Below, piece by piece: positions 35,254-44,040 of a DNA stretch of 64,000 nt. Position 1 is the stretch's first letter; each line of letters begins with the position of its first letter. The notes below the pieces were generated by a model. It made no database searches. It saw only the letters and a list, made by a program, of their open reading frames with translations, and was not told where the DNA came from. Made by a program: the position numbers and the translations under genes. Origin of the DNA: UBA932 sp031548545 (lineage in GTDB: Bacteria > Bacteroidota > Bacteroidia > Bacteroidales > UBA932); assembly GCA_031548545.1 (NCBI GenBank), contig JAVBQY010000011.1, positions 1-64,000 on the forward strand. The letters are read 5' to 3'.

Positions 35254-36426
35254 TCAGGCTTTCCGTAATACTTTAAGTTTTCCGGCCATAATGGCGATAC
35301 ATAGTCCGAGGATACCGATCAGGGCGTAAGATACGCGCAGGTTGGTGGCCTCGGAGATATAGCCGATGATGGGCGGGCCCAACAGGAAGCCCAGGAAACT
35401 GATGCTTGATACCATGGTCAGGGCCATGCTTGGATGTAGCCTGGTTTTTTGTCCGGCTGTACTGTATAAGGTCGGTACAACCCCCGAGGTTCCGAAGCCG
35501 ATAATCATAAAGGCGATGAGGCTGGCGATAAAGCCGGGATAAATCACCGTGAGCAGGAGTCCCGAAAAAATAGCGCAGCCGCAGCACTGCAGTACCCGCC
35601 GTCTTCCCCAACGTAGCGTTACTTTGTCCATAATAAAGCGTCCGGAGGCCATGGTGACCATATAACACATCAGCCCCAGCGGTGCCAGGGTGCTATCCAC
35701 GCCCACTACGTCCTGCAGGTATACGCCGTTCCAGTCGCTCATAGCGCCTTCGGCCGCCATGCCGCAGAAACCGACAATGCCCAGCAGGAATAAAAATTTT
35801 TCCGGTTTGATTTTGAATAAATTTTGTGTTTCAGTTTGTGCTGCTTTCTGCAGGTCAGCTTGCAGATACTTGCGGTTCCACAGCATACCGGTGATTACCA
35901 GCAGGCTTACCACAGCAAAATGAATGCCGGTGGGTATGTCCAGCCTCGTCATTACCAGTCCCAGTGTGGCGCCTGCCAGTCCTGCAAAACTCCAGCCTCC
36001 GTGAAAGGTAGACATGATGGGGCGTTTATAATAATCCTCCACTGTAATGCCTTGTGTGTTTACCCCGATGTTGCAGAAATTTCCGAATATTCCGAAGGCA
36101 ATCAACAGTAATAGCAGCGCATATTCACTGGCGGCCAGCCCTACCAATGTCAACATGATGGCGTAGCCTGTAACGGCAATGGGCTGTACCTGCCTGCTGC
36201 CGAACCGGCTGATGATGGAGCCGGAAAACATCATGCCGATGAATTGGCCCAGCGGCAGCATCAGCAAGATGGTACCCCAGGCGGCGTCATTCAGCCCCAG
36301 GTTATTCTTGATATCGGGGATACGGCTGGCCCAGCTGGAAAAGCAGATCCCCTGCATGAAATAAAAAGCGAAAACGGCAATACGTATACGCCGTGCGGTG
36401 GCGGGAGTCAGTTCAATATGTTTCAA
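35254..36426 (-). CDS. MFS transporter (YbjJ-like)
   Basis: 390 aa, about 12 membrane helices. The N-terminus FAFYFMQGICFSSWASRIPDIK and the motif SGSIISRFGSRQV mark the YbjJ/fucose-permease-like branch of the major facilitator superfamily. It starts 2 bases after the xdhB stop, so it is probably the third gene of xdhA-xdhB-MFS. That context suggests a purine or purine breakdown product as substrate, but this branch is not the known purine-permease family. Substrate unknown. Confidence 0.85.
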   Translation of the reverse strand: MKHIELTPATARRIRIAVFAFYFMQGICFSSWASRIPDIKNNLGLNDAAWGTILLMLPLGQFIGMMFSGSIISRFGSRQVQPIAVTGYAIMLTLVGLAASEYALLLLLIAFGIFGNFCNIGVNTQGITVEDYYKRPIMSTFHGGWSFAGLAGATLGLVMTRLDIPTGIHFAVVSLLVITGMLWNRKYLQADLQKAAQTETQNLFKIKPEKFLFLLGIVGFCGMAAEGAMSDWNGVYLQDVVGVDSTLAPLGLMCYMVTMASGRFIMDKVTLRWGRRRVLQCCGCAIFSGLLLTVIYPGFIASLIAFMIIGFGTSGVVPTLYSTAGQKTRLHPSMALTMVSSISFLGFLLGPPIIGYISEATNLRVSYALIGILGLCIAIMAGKLKVLRKA

Positions 36427-36428
36427 CG

Positions 36429-38705
36429 CTACTTGTCCTTTTGATATTTAGCCAATGCCAATAGAATCGCTTCATTATGCATGGGAATGTTCACTTCAAT
36501 GTCTTTTCCGCCGGTGGCCGCTACCAGCGCGTCACGTATCGCCAGCCAGGCCGAGAGTCCGTAGAGAAAGGGCGGTTCGCCCACGGCCTTGCTGTTCATA
36601 ATGGCGCTGGGATTGGGTGTGTCGTCCAGTAGGATCACATTAAATTCCAGTGGAATATCGGCGATGGTCGGGATTTTATAGGTGTCCGGTGAGACGTTCA
36701 ATAAGCGCCCCTCGTTGTTTACTTTTATGTCTTCTGTAATACACCAGCCGAGCCCCTGTACATAGGCCCCTTCTATCTGCCCCTTGTCTATGGCCTTGTT
36801 GATGGGACACCCGCCATCGTGCAGGATATCCGCCCGGAGTACGCGGCTGTGTCCGGTGAACAGGTCTACCTCTACTTCGCTCAGGGCTATGCCATAGGTA
36901 TAGTAGTGGAAGGGATGTCCGATGTGTTTTTCTTTGTCAAACCAGATGCCCGGCGTATGGTAATAGCCGGCAACGCTTAAACCGACCATTTGCAGGACGG
37001 CTTGCTGCGCCAGTTCCGGAAAAGCAATGTGCAGGCCGTTGTTTTTATTTTCTGCTCCGTTGTTGCGGAATAGTATGTCGTCAGTACTGCAGTTTAATCG
37101 CTTTGCAGCGACAGGGGCCAGGCGCGCTTTCAATATGTCTATGGCGTTTTTTACCGCCATCCCGTTGAGGTCCGTACCCGTAGAGGCTGCGGTGGGGGAG
37201 GTGTTGGGTACTCTTGAGGTGTTGGTCGGCATTACCCGTACGGCCTCAAAATCTATGCCCAGTTCATGTACGGCGATCTGACGTATCTTGGTGTTCAATC
37301 CCTGTCCCATTTCCACGCCCCCGTGGTTGACCTGCAGGCTGCCGTCTTTATAAAGTATCACCAGCGCTCCGGCCTGGTTCAGGAAGGATGTGGTGAAGGA
37401 TATGCCGAAACGCACGGGCACCACGCCCATACCGCGTTTTATATAATTATGGGCAGCATTGAAGGTCTTGATTTGTTCGCGGCGCTGCCGGTAATCCGAT
37501 GCTTGCAGCAGTTGCGCCATGATTTGCGGCAGGCGGTGCGGGCCATTGTCCTGTCCCGTATAACTGATATTTTGCTGGCCCTTACTGCTGAAAAGGTTAA
37601 GGCTTTTGATGTCGGCCTCGTCTTTTTGCAGGGCGGTGGCTATGCGGGAGAGGATGAGTTCGATCACGGCAATGGCCTGCGGCGCCCCAAAGCCGCGGAA
37701 AGCGGTGTTGGACGGCGTATTGGTCAGGCAAAGGCGGCCGTTAAAACGGATATGCGGAATATAATAGCTGTTTTCTATGTGGAACATGCTGCGTTCCATG
37801 ATCTGGGGCGAGAGGTCTGTGGCGTTGCCGCAGTCGGAGTAACAGTCAATGTCTATAGCCGTGATTTTTCCTTCTTCCGTATAGGCGGCCCGGTAGTCCA
37901 ACCTGTAAGGATGCCGTTTGCCGGTGGTCGTTTGATCTTCCGTACGGCTGAGGCGTAAATGTACGGGGCTTTTTGTCGCTTGTGCCAATAAGGCCGCCCA
38001 GGCGGCAAAGCGGGAGGCTTGTGATTCTTTACCTCCGAAGGCGCCGCCTATGCGCCGGTTTTCCACTACCACGTCGTGCACGTTGATGTTGAGGACATGG
38101 GCAACGGTCAGCTGGGTTTCCGTAGGGTTCTGGGTAGCCGAATGAATGGTGATTTCATCCCCCTCGCCCGGGATGGCCAGTGCCATCTGTGTTTCCAGGT
38201 ACCAGTGTTCCTGAGCGCCGGTATGCAAGCATCCCTCCAGCCGGTGTTTCGCTGCGGCTATAGCGCCGGGGGCGTCACCACGTTCCTGCAGAAAGGGTGC
38301 GCCGATGTAATTGCCGGCTTTAATCGCCTCTTCAATATTGAGGATGGCCGGCAAGGGCTCGTAGCTTATTGTAATGAGCCGGGCTGCCGCGGCGGCGATG
38401 GCTTCCGTGTCTGCGGCCACCAGGGCTATGGCCTGTCCGATGCAGGTACATTCTTTCTCCGCCAGGCAGGGCTCGTCTTTGGCTACCGAGCCTACATTGT
38501 TGATGCCGCGGATGCCGGAGGCGGTAACTACCGCCCGTACGCCCGGATACTGCTGTGCTGCGGAGACATCGATAGCTGTGATGTGTGCATGGGCCTGCGT
38601 GCTATAAACGGCCTTGCCGTGTAACATTCCTTCAACCTGCATATCACTGATGTAAATGCTCCGGCCGCTGACGTGTGCGTATGCGTTCTCATGCACCTGT
38701 TCCAT
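36429..38705 (-). CDS. xdhB: Xanthine dehydrogenase, molybdopterin-binding subunit
   Basis: 758 aa. The N-terminal aldehyde-oxidase/xanthine-dehydrogenase hammerhead domain (HVSGRSIYISDM..) is followed by the molybdopterin domain. Key residues of xanthine oxidases are visible: GGAFGGKES (bovine E802), AFRGFGAPQ (bovine R880), GVEMGQGLNTK and VGEPPFLYGLS (catalytic E1261). Together they favour a purine hydroxylase over an aldehyde oxidase. It overlaps xdhA by 17 bases. No XdhC sulfurase-chaperone or molybdopterin genes are in the window. Confidence 0.93.
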   Translation of the reverse strand: MEQVHENAYAHVSGRSIYISDMQVEGMLHGKAVYSTQAHAHITAIDVSAAQQYPGVRAVVTASGIRGINNVGSVAKDEPCLAEKECTCIGQAIALVAADTEAIAAAAARLITISYEPLPAILNIEEAIKAGNYIGAPFLQERGDAPGAIAAAKHRLEGCLHTGAQEHWYLETQMALAIPGEGDEITIHSATQNPTETQLTVAHVLNINVHDVVVENRRIGGAFGGKESQASRFAAWAALLAQATKSPVHLRLSRTEDQTTTGKRHPYRLDYRAAYTEEGKITAIDIDCYSDCGNATDLSPQIMERSMFHIENSYYIPHIRFNGRLCLTNTPSNTAFRGFGAPQAIAVIELILSRIATALQKDEADIKSLNLFSSKGQQNISYTGQDNGPHRLPQIMAQLLQASDYRQRREQIKTFNAAHNYIKRGMGVVPVRFGISFTTSFLNQAGALVILYKDGSLQVNHGGVEMGQGLNTKIRQIAVHELGIDFEAVRVMPTNTSRVPNTSPTAASTGTDLNGMAVKNAIDILKARLAPVAAKRLNCSTDDILFRNNGAENKNNGLHIAFPELAQQAVLQMVGLSVAGYYHTPGIWFDKEKHIGHPFHYYTYGIALSEVEVDLFTGHSRVLRADILHDGGCPINKAIDKGQIEGAYVQGLGWCITEDIKVNNEGRLLNVSPDTYKIPTIADIPLEFNVILLDDTPNPSAIMNSKAVGEPPFLYGLSAWLAIRDALVAATGGKDIEVNIPMHNEAILLALAKYQKDK

Positions 38706-40131
38706 GGCTGTTGTTTTTGCTTTGTTCGTATAAGCTGAGCAGCAGGTTGCGGGCCATTAACAGGCGTCCGTTGGCGGTGGCCCGGGCGTCGGACAGCGGA
38801 GTGAAATCTTCTGTGATCAGTGCTGTCGCCAGTTGAATGTTTTCTTCTGTCCAGGCCTTCCCGGTGAGTGTTGCTTCCGTTTTTGCCGCCCGCTTTACCG
38901 TCGCGGCCATACCGCCGTAGAAGAGTTTGACGGCCTCTACAATCCCATCCTCCGATAAACGGAGCATGGCGGAGAGGCTTACAGTGGCAATATCGACCAT
39001 CTCCCGTTTTGATACTTTGAAACAGTATACCTGTGTGTTGCTGCCGGTCCGGGGAATGGTGATGCTGTAAATAATTTCTTCCGGAGCAAGTTGGGTGCTC
39101 CGGTAGCCGGTAATGAAGGATTCCAGCGGTTCGTTTCGTAATCCCTTGCTCCCGGACAGCTGTACGGTGGCGCCGTAGGCCATCAGCGCGGGGATTGTGT
39201 CGCCTATGGGAGAGGCGGAGGCTATGTTCCCGCCTATGGAGGCGATATTACGGACCTGCAGGGAGGCAAAGTGTTCCAGCAGTTCCGAAAGTTCCGGTAA
39301 TAGAGCGGCGGTGGCTTTACGCAATTCTTCCATACAGACGCCGGCTCCGATAATGAGTTGTTCCTCTTTGACTATGATCTCTTTCAGGGCCGGGATAGCG
39401 CCCAGGTCAAGTATCAACGGGAAATGCGCCTGCCGCTTGTTTTTTTTAACGGCCACCTCGGTGGAGCCGTTAATAAGCAGAGCGCCGGGGTGTGCCGCTT
39501 TCCATTTCAGCGCTGTTGACAAGGCGGTGGGGCGGAAGTAGTGTAAACCGGATGTGTTGTACTCAAAGGCCTCTCCGGTTATATGGTTCAAGTGTTGAAG
39601 GACGGTCTGTTCCAGGGCCGTAAAATGGTCGGGCGCCCCGGTACAGGCATCGCGGCAGGCGCTGATAAAGGGCGCATAACCGGTGCAACGGCAGAGGTTG
39701 CCGGAGAGCGCTCTAATAATGCTGTCACGGTCGGGAGTTACCTGGTTTTTGTATAAGGCCAGCATGGACATACTAACTCCGGGTGTGCAGAAACCGCATT
39801 GTATGCCGTGGCGGCCGGCCAGGGCCTGCTGTATGGGGTGGTAAGTTCCGTCGTTTGATTGCAGGTGTTCTACGGTGATGAGCCATTTTCCCTGCAGGGC
39901 CGGCAGAAATAGCAAGCAGGAGGTCACGGATTTGTACCGTATCCGTCCATGCTCCACCTCGCCAAGCACCACGGTACAGGCGCCGCAGTCCCCTTCTCCG
40001 CAACCTTCTTTGGTGCCCGATTGTCCGCGCAGGCTGCGCAGCCATTGCAATACTGTCGTGTCAGGTGCATATTTCGTACAATCAATTTCGTACGGCCGGT
40101 TCCCGAAAAAAAGTTGAACCCTGTTATGCAT
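38689..40131 (-). CDS. xdhA: Xanthine dehydrogenase, Fe-S/FAD subunit
   Basis: 480 aa. The N-terminal 2Fe-2S ferredoxin domain has Cys in KEGCGEGDCGACTVVLGE; the second cluster domain has CGFCTPGVSMSM and GNLCRCTGYAPF. A FAD-binding domain follows from about residue 190 (NGSTEVAVKKNK, IASIGGNIASASPIGD) and then the CO-dehydrogenase flavoprotein C-terminal domain. It passes electrons from the molybdenum site to NAD+. First gene of xdhA-xdhB-MFS, with a -7 element TATTTTTG 20 bases before the ATG. Confidence 0.93.
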   Translation of the reverse strand: MHNRVQLFFGNRPYEIDCTKYAPDTTVLQWLRSLRGQSGTKEGCGEGDCGACTVVLGEVEHGRIRYKSVTSCLLFLPALQGKWLITVEHLQSNDGTYHPIQQALAGRHGIQCGFCTPGVSMSMLALYKNQVTPDRDSIIRALSGNLCRCTGYAPFISACRDACTGAPDHFTALEQTVLQHLNHITGEAFEYNTSGLHYFRPTALSTALKWKAAHPGALLINGSTEVAVKKNKRQAHFPLILDLGAIPALKEIIVKEEQLIIGAGVCMEELRKATAALLPELSELLEHFASLQVRNIASIGGNIASASPIGDTIPALMAYGATVQLSGSKGLRNEPLESFITGYRSTQLAPEEIIYSITIPRTGSNTQVYCFKVSKREMVDIATVSLSAMLRLSEDGIVEAVKLFYGGMAATVKRAAKTEATLTGKAWTEENIQLATALITEDFTPLSDARATANGRLLMARNLLLSLYEQSKNNSHGTGA

Positions 40132-40151
40132 ATTGTGTTATTTTAACCTTA

Positions 40152-40159
40152 CAAAAATA
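40152..40159 (-). promoter_or_regulatory. -7 promoter element for xdhA-xdhB-MFS
   Basis: TATTTTTG on the minus strand, 20 bases before the xdhA ATG. Confidence 0.6.
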
Positions 40160-40169
40160 CAAAAAAACT

Positions 40170-40177
40170 TATATTTG
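40170..40177 (+). promoter_or_regulatory. -7 promoter element for the divergent membrane protein
   Basis: TATATTTG, 19 bases before ATG 40197 and 10 bases from the xdhA -7 element. Confidence 0.65.
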
Positions 40178-40196
40178 TAATCTAAAAAGAAGAGCT

Positions 40197-40820
40197 ATGT
40201 ACAGAAATATTTTTTATACCGGGTTATATTGTGGCGCCATCTGGGGGATTGCAGAGGCTACATTGGGCGCATTGATGCATCTTTTGCACTGGCCCCTGAC
40301 AGGATTTTTTATGTATGCTATAGGTTTGGTTTGTATGTTTTGGGCTTATCTATACAGCGAAAGTTTTAAAGCGGTAGTGCTGAGCGGCCTGGTAGCTGCC
40401 GCTATCAAGTGTAGCGGCTTTTTGTTGCCCTCTATGATGGTCATCAGGGTGGTGAATCCGGTGATTTCTATTTTATTGGAAACTATACTGTCGGTAGCTG
40501 TTTTTGCCCTGCTGGTACATTATAAAAAAGCTTCGGCCGGCTGGTTGATCGTAGGTGTTGTGGTAGCGAATAGCTTGTGGCGCTTTGCTTACCTTGTTTG
40601 CCAGTTTGCCGGTGAATGGCTGTTCCATGAAAATCAAACGATATACAATGAGGGAACGTTGGCCCTGTTGAAATTTTTGTTATTCAGCAATATTATCAGC
40701 TCTTTGATTGCGATTGTATTGATCCAGCCGACCGTTCGACTGGTGGCGCAAACAGTGGTTAAGCCCGCTTATGCCTGTGGCTTGGCGCTGCTCGGCTGCT
40801 TGTGTACCCTCTTTTTATAA
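40197..40820 (+). CDS. Unrecognised integral membrane protein divergent from xdhA
   Basis: 207 aa, five or six membrane helices, very hydrophobic (YTGLYCGAIWGIAEATLG, FFMYAIGLVCMFWAYLY, NIISSLIAIVLIQP). The helix pattern and length recall ECF-transporter substrate-binding components, but I see no family signature. The frame is open from 40065, but ATG 40197 follows the -7 element at 40170-40177 and starts a plausible membrane protein (MYRNIFYTG). The divergent promoter shared with xdhA hints at linked regulation only. Confidence 0.7.
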   Translation: MYRNIFYTGLYCGAIWGIAEATLGALMHLLHWPLTGFFMYAIGLVCMFWAYLYSESFKAVVLSGLVAAAIKCSGFLLPSMMVIRVVNPVISILLETILSVAVFALLVHYKKASAGWLIVGVVVANSLWRFAYLVCQFAGEWLFHENQTIYNEGTLALLKFLLFSNIISSLIAIVLIQPTVRLVAQTVVKPAYACGLALLGCLCTLFL

Positions 40821-40847
40821 GGGATGTTTTACCATCTTCTAAGACAT

Positions 40848-40882
40848 AAAAAAGGCGCCTGATTTTTTCAAGCGCCTTTTTT
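40848..40882. terminator. Bidirectional terminator between the membrane-protein and OmpA genes
   Basis: AAAAAAGGCGC / GCGCCTTTTTT pair around a 13-base loop, giving a T run in either direction. It serves both convergent genes. Confidence 0.85.
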
Positions 40883-40901
40883 ATATTATTGCGATAAATG
40901 A

Positions 40902-42122
40902 TTAGTTGTTCAGGATGGTGATTTCAGCACGACGGTTTTTTTCACGGCCTTCGGGCGTGTTGTTGTCGGCGATGGGGTTGGAAGAGCCTTGTCCTGTAGT
41001 TTTGATACGATCGGCTTTAATACCCTTTGATACCAGATAGCTGCGTACAGAGGTGGCGCGTTGTTCGGATAAGGGTTTGTTGATTTCATCGGTGCCGCTA
41101 CCATCGGCAAAACCGTTTACCATCACGTTGTATTTAGGATTTTCTTTCAAAATCTTTACCAGTTGATCCAATTCACCGGCTTCTTTGATCCGGGCGCTAT
41201 TGGTTTCGAATGTCAGGTCACGGAGTTCCTGTGCCGTTTTTCCATTGGGATCAAGCGTGCTTTTGCAACATCTTTCTATTTCAGCTTTGGTCTTTTCCAG
41301 TTCTGCTTTAGCCTGGCCCAGTTCGTTATTGGCTTTAGCGGCCTGATCATTGGCTTTGATAGCATTGTCATTGGCTTTGTTCACCTGATCCTGCAGTTGG
41401 TTCATGCGGGCTTCATTGTTAGCCATGCGTTGGTTCAATGCATCCTGAACTGCAGATTGCGGCAGATAGGGGGCTTCGTAAGCAGCGCGGCTGGTGTTAC
41501 GGATATGATTTGCGCCGCCGATTTTATAACGTACGGTAGCCATAGCCGACCAGTTAACTCCGCCACCGGGAGCAACCTGCGTAGGTGATACATACCCCAT
41601 GAATTCAGACATGTGCCAGCGGCGCTCCCCGATCAGACCGAGGGTGAAATGCTTGCACAGCTCATATTCTACAGAAATGTTGGCGGGGATAACAAATGTT
41701 TTTTTGCTCTGGTCGCCATACATGAGTGCGATACCACCCCCTAAGCGGGCATAAACATTCAATTTTTGCCAGTTGCCTTTACGGTATTGGTGCAATAGAT
41801 TGGCCAAGTTTACATTTCCTAAGATGGAAATTTCGTTGGAATGACCATGATTTTTGCTGTGGGAATAAGCCAGGTAGCTATAATCCAATGAAAGCCCCCA
41901 CATTGGGTTGGCTAACCATTCGATATCCAGGCCTCCGGTAAAACCATAACCATCGGAGCCGGTAATTGACCCGGTGGCGAATTGGGCGCGGTCTACACCG
42001 CCTTTAAGGCCGAAAGACCAGTGAGAGTAAGTCGGAGTGGTTTGTTCGTTTCCTTGCTGTGCAAAACCAGCTTGTGAAGCCAGCAGGAAGCCGCAAATAG
42101 TGAGTAGAATCGTCTTTTTCAT
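40902..42122 (-). CDS. OmpA family outer-membrane protein with coiled-coil linker
   Basis: 406 aa. Signal peptide (TILLTICGFLLASQAGFAQ), an 8-strand barrel to about residue 205, a helical linker with heptad-like repeats (NKANDNAIKANDQAAKANNELGQ, listed here as NKANDNAIKANDQ then AAKANNELGQAK), and a C-terminal OmpA peptidoglycan-binding domain (MVNGFADGSGTDEIN, LSEQRATSVRSYL, RRAEITI). Two adjacent Cys (CCK) precede the last domain. It anchors the outer membrane to peptidoglycan and is probably abundant. It has a full -33/-7 promoter and a strong terminator. Confidence 0.92.
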   Translation of the reverse strand: MKKTILLTICGFLLASQAGFAQQGNEQTTPTYSHWSFGLKGGVDRAQFATGSITGSDGYGFTGGLDIEWLANPMWGLSLDYSYLAYSHSKNHGHSNEISILGNVNLANLLHQYRKGNWQKLNVYARLGGGIALMYGDQSKKTFVIPANISVEYELCKHFTLGLIGERRWHMSEFMGYVSPTQVAPGGGVNWSAMATVRYKIGGANHIRNTSRAAYEAPYLPQSAVQDALNQRMANNEARMNQLQDQVNKANDNAIKANDQAAKANNELGQAKAELEKTKAEIERCCKSTLDPNGKTAQELRDLTFETNSARIKEAGELDQLVKILKENPKYNVMVNGFADGSGTDEINKPLSEQRATSVRSYLVSKGIKADRIKTTGQGSSNPIADNNTPEGREKNRRAEITILNN

Positions 42123-42175
42123 ATTGCTAATTTTAAGATTGTAAAATTCGGTATTTCAATGTGATTACTAAAATA

Positions 42176-42206
42176 CAAAGATAGTGCATAATCCCTTAGA
42201 AAACAA
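42176..42206 (-). promoter_or_regulatory. Full -33/-7 promoter for the OmpA gene
   Basis: On the minus strand TTG, 20 bases, TATCTTTG. The leader is about 50 nt, one of the longer ones in the window. Confidence 0.75.
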
Positions 42207-42308
42207 GAGTTGTCTTAAAAAATAACATTTTTTTAATCGGTAAGTGCTTATTTTTTAGTGTGATAGATCTTTTTTTAATAGATTGTGCCATATTTCAATA
42301 AATTGAGG

Positions 42309-42316
42309 TATCTTTG
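42309..42316 (+). promoter_or_regulatory. -7 promoter element for the methyltransferase
   Basis: TATCTTTG, 49 bases before the ATG at 42366. Confidence 0.6.
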
Positions 42317-42365
42317 TGGCGTATGAGTTAGTGAGAGATTTAGTCAGACACCTATTTCTTATTAT

Positions 42366-43136
42366 ATGGACAAAAATAATTTAAAAAGCAGAGAGAATAC
42401 TCTGCTGATGTTGGATTTTTTTTCTGGGCTCAACCGTCAGGGGCCGGGAGGAGATGATGAAACGTTGCGCGCTTTGAATTTTCTGGGTCATCTGCCGGCA
42501 CAGGCTAAGATTGCGGATATCGGTTGTGGTACCGGTCAGCAAACCGAGGTGCTGGCTGTTGCACTTGAGGCCGCTATTACGGCCGTGGATGTTTTTCCGG
42601 AGCTGCTTGCAACATTGGATAGCCGGATGCAACGGATGGGTATTGAAAATGTATCAAGCCAGGAGGCTTCAATGCACAATCTGCCTTTTCAGCCGGAAGA
42701 ACTGGATGTTATATGGTCCGAAGGGGCTATTTATAATATCGGTTTTGAAAAGGGGTTGACTTCATGGAAACCTTTTCTGAAACCCGGAGGTGCTATTGCC
42801 GTTACTGATTGCTGCTGGTTGAAAGCCAGGGCTTCTATGGAGCAAAGGCCTGCCTTTATACGGCAAGCCTTTCCTGAAATGGATACGGTTTCCAATAAAT
42901 TGCGCATCATGGAAGATGCCGGTTATTTACCCCTTGCCCACTTTGTGCTGCCGGAATCATGCTGGATGGATAATTACTACAAGCCTATGCAGCGCCGTAT
43001 TCCTGAGTTTCTGGCCGCCCATAACAACAGTGAGCCGGCGCAACAACTGGTGGCCGCATTGAAAGAGGAAATCGCCTGTTACGAGCAGCATAAAGCCTCT
43101 TACGGCTATGTGTTCTTTATCGGCATTAAGCTTTAA
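42366..43136 (+). CDS. SAM-dependent class I methyltransferase
   Basis: 256 aa. SAM-binding motif I KIADIGCGTGQQTEVLA near residue 58 and post-motifs VDVFPELL and DVIWSEGAIYNIGFEKGL are clear. The pattern matches a small-molecule (UbiE/Methyltransf_11-like) methyltransferase often found in gut Bacteroidota. The substrate is not visible. Its stop overlaps that of the convergent Fe-S protein by 4 bases. Confidence 0.87.
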   Translation: MDKNNLKSRENTLLMLDFFSGLNRQGPGGDDETLRALNFLGHLPAQAKIADIGCGTGQQTEVLAVALEAAITAVDVFPELLATLDSRMQRMGIENVSSQEASMHNLPFQPEELDVIWSEGAIYNIGFEKGLTSWKPFLKPGGAIAVTDCCWLKARASMEQRPAFIRQAFPEMDTVSNKLRIMEDAGYLPLAHFVLPESCWMDNYYKPMQRRIPEFLAAHNNSEPAQQLVAALKEEIACYEQHKASYGYVFFIGIKL

Positions 43137-43990
43137 CGCAAGGCCCATTCTTCGCTGATAATGTCACCGCTAACGGACAATTCAATGACCTTTAGCGGTA
43201 CATTTCTTTGCGCCTTTTCCAGCGCTACCTGTGCGATGCGTATTAATCCGCTGCAGCAGGGAACTTCCATTACAAGTACGGTCAATGTGTTGATTTTTGC
43301 CATATCAATCATGGTGGCAAGTTTATCAATATATGCAGGAATATTGCTGTCCAATTTCGGACAGGCAATGGCCAGCGCTTTGCCTTTTAAGAAACGTTGG
43401 TGGAAATCTCCGCAGGAAAAGGCGGTGCAGTCTGCCGCCAGTAACAGGTCGCTTCCTTGCAGGAAGGAGGCAGACGGATTCAATAATTGCAATTGTACCG
43501 GAAATTGACGTAGCTCGGAGGCTACAGGTGTAAAGTTGCCTGTTTGCTTTGCAGTATTGGAAGATTCCTTTTCTGCCCGTAAGTCGCGCATCATTGAGCC
43601 GGGGCAGCCGCAGGCCAACGGTTCTTTAGCTGTTGTATCCATATTTATTTTTATATTATGCGTTGCAAGCCATTGTAAACCTTCATTCATTAATCCGGTT
43701 TCACCGTGTTCTTTGAGGTGGTTAAGGTGTGCCAGGATGACCGCCTCACCTTTTGGGGAAATGCGTTCCATCACTGCAGCCTCGTTGTAGGGTTCGGCCT
43801 CACGCTCTTCCAATGTTATGGCGCCCACCGGGCAATCGCCGATACAGGCGCCCAGTCCGTCGCAATAAAGATCACTCACCATTACGGCCTTGCCGTTGAT
43901 CAGTTGCAGCGCGCCTTCATGGCAGCCGCTTACACAGGCCCCGCAACCATTGCACAGGGTTTCATTGATTTTGATAATTGTTCTTTTCAT
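43133..43990 (-). CDS. 4Fe-4S dicluster ferredoxin-like protein
   Basis: 285 aa. Two 4Fe-4S motifs at the N-terminus (CNGCGACVSGC and CDGLGACIGDC, with CP after each) are followed by a linker with CGCPGSMMRDL and a C-terminal domain with CTAFSCGDFHQRFLKGKALAIACPKLD and MEVPCCSGL. This is a known gut-anaerobe type thought to carry electrons; exact function unknown. The minus-strand -7 element TATCTTTG is 4 bases from the ATG, and a perfect 18-bp palindrome is centred about 42 bases upstream of the predicted start. Confidence 0.85.
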   Translation of the reverse strand: MKRTIIKINETLCNGCGACVSGCHEGALQLINGKAVMVSDLYCDGLGACIGDCPVGAITLEEREAEPYNEAAVMERISPKGEAVILAHLNHLKEHGETGLMNEGLQWLATHNIKINMDTTAKEPLACGCPGSMMRDLRAEKESSNTAKQTGNFTPVASELRQFPVQLQLLNPSASFLQGSDLLLAADCTAFSCGDFHQRFLKGKALAIACPKLDSNIPAYIDKLATMIDMAKINTLTVLVMEVPCCSGLIRIAQVALEKAQRNVPLKVIELSVSGDIISEEWALR

Positions 43991-43994
43991 AGTA

Positions 43995-44002
43995 CAAAGA
44001 TA
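43995..44002 (-). promoter_or_regulatory. -7 promoter element for the ferredoxin-like gene
   Basis: TATCTTTG-TACT-ATG on the minus strand; predicted leaderless. Confidence 0.65.
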
Positions 44003-44022
44003 GCCCTGAAGTGAGCTGTAAT

Positions 44023-44040
44023 ATGTAACAATTGTTACAT
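44023..44040. promoter_or_regulatory. Perfect 18-bp palindrome, candidate CRP/FNR-type operator
   Basis: ATGTAACAATTGTTACAT. The form TGTAAC-N4-GTTACA resembles sites of CRP/FNR-superfamily regulators. The centre lies about 42 bases before the predicted ferredoxin-gene start, the class II activator position. It overlaps the end of the flavoprotein gene. Confidence 0.6.
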
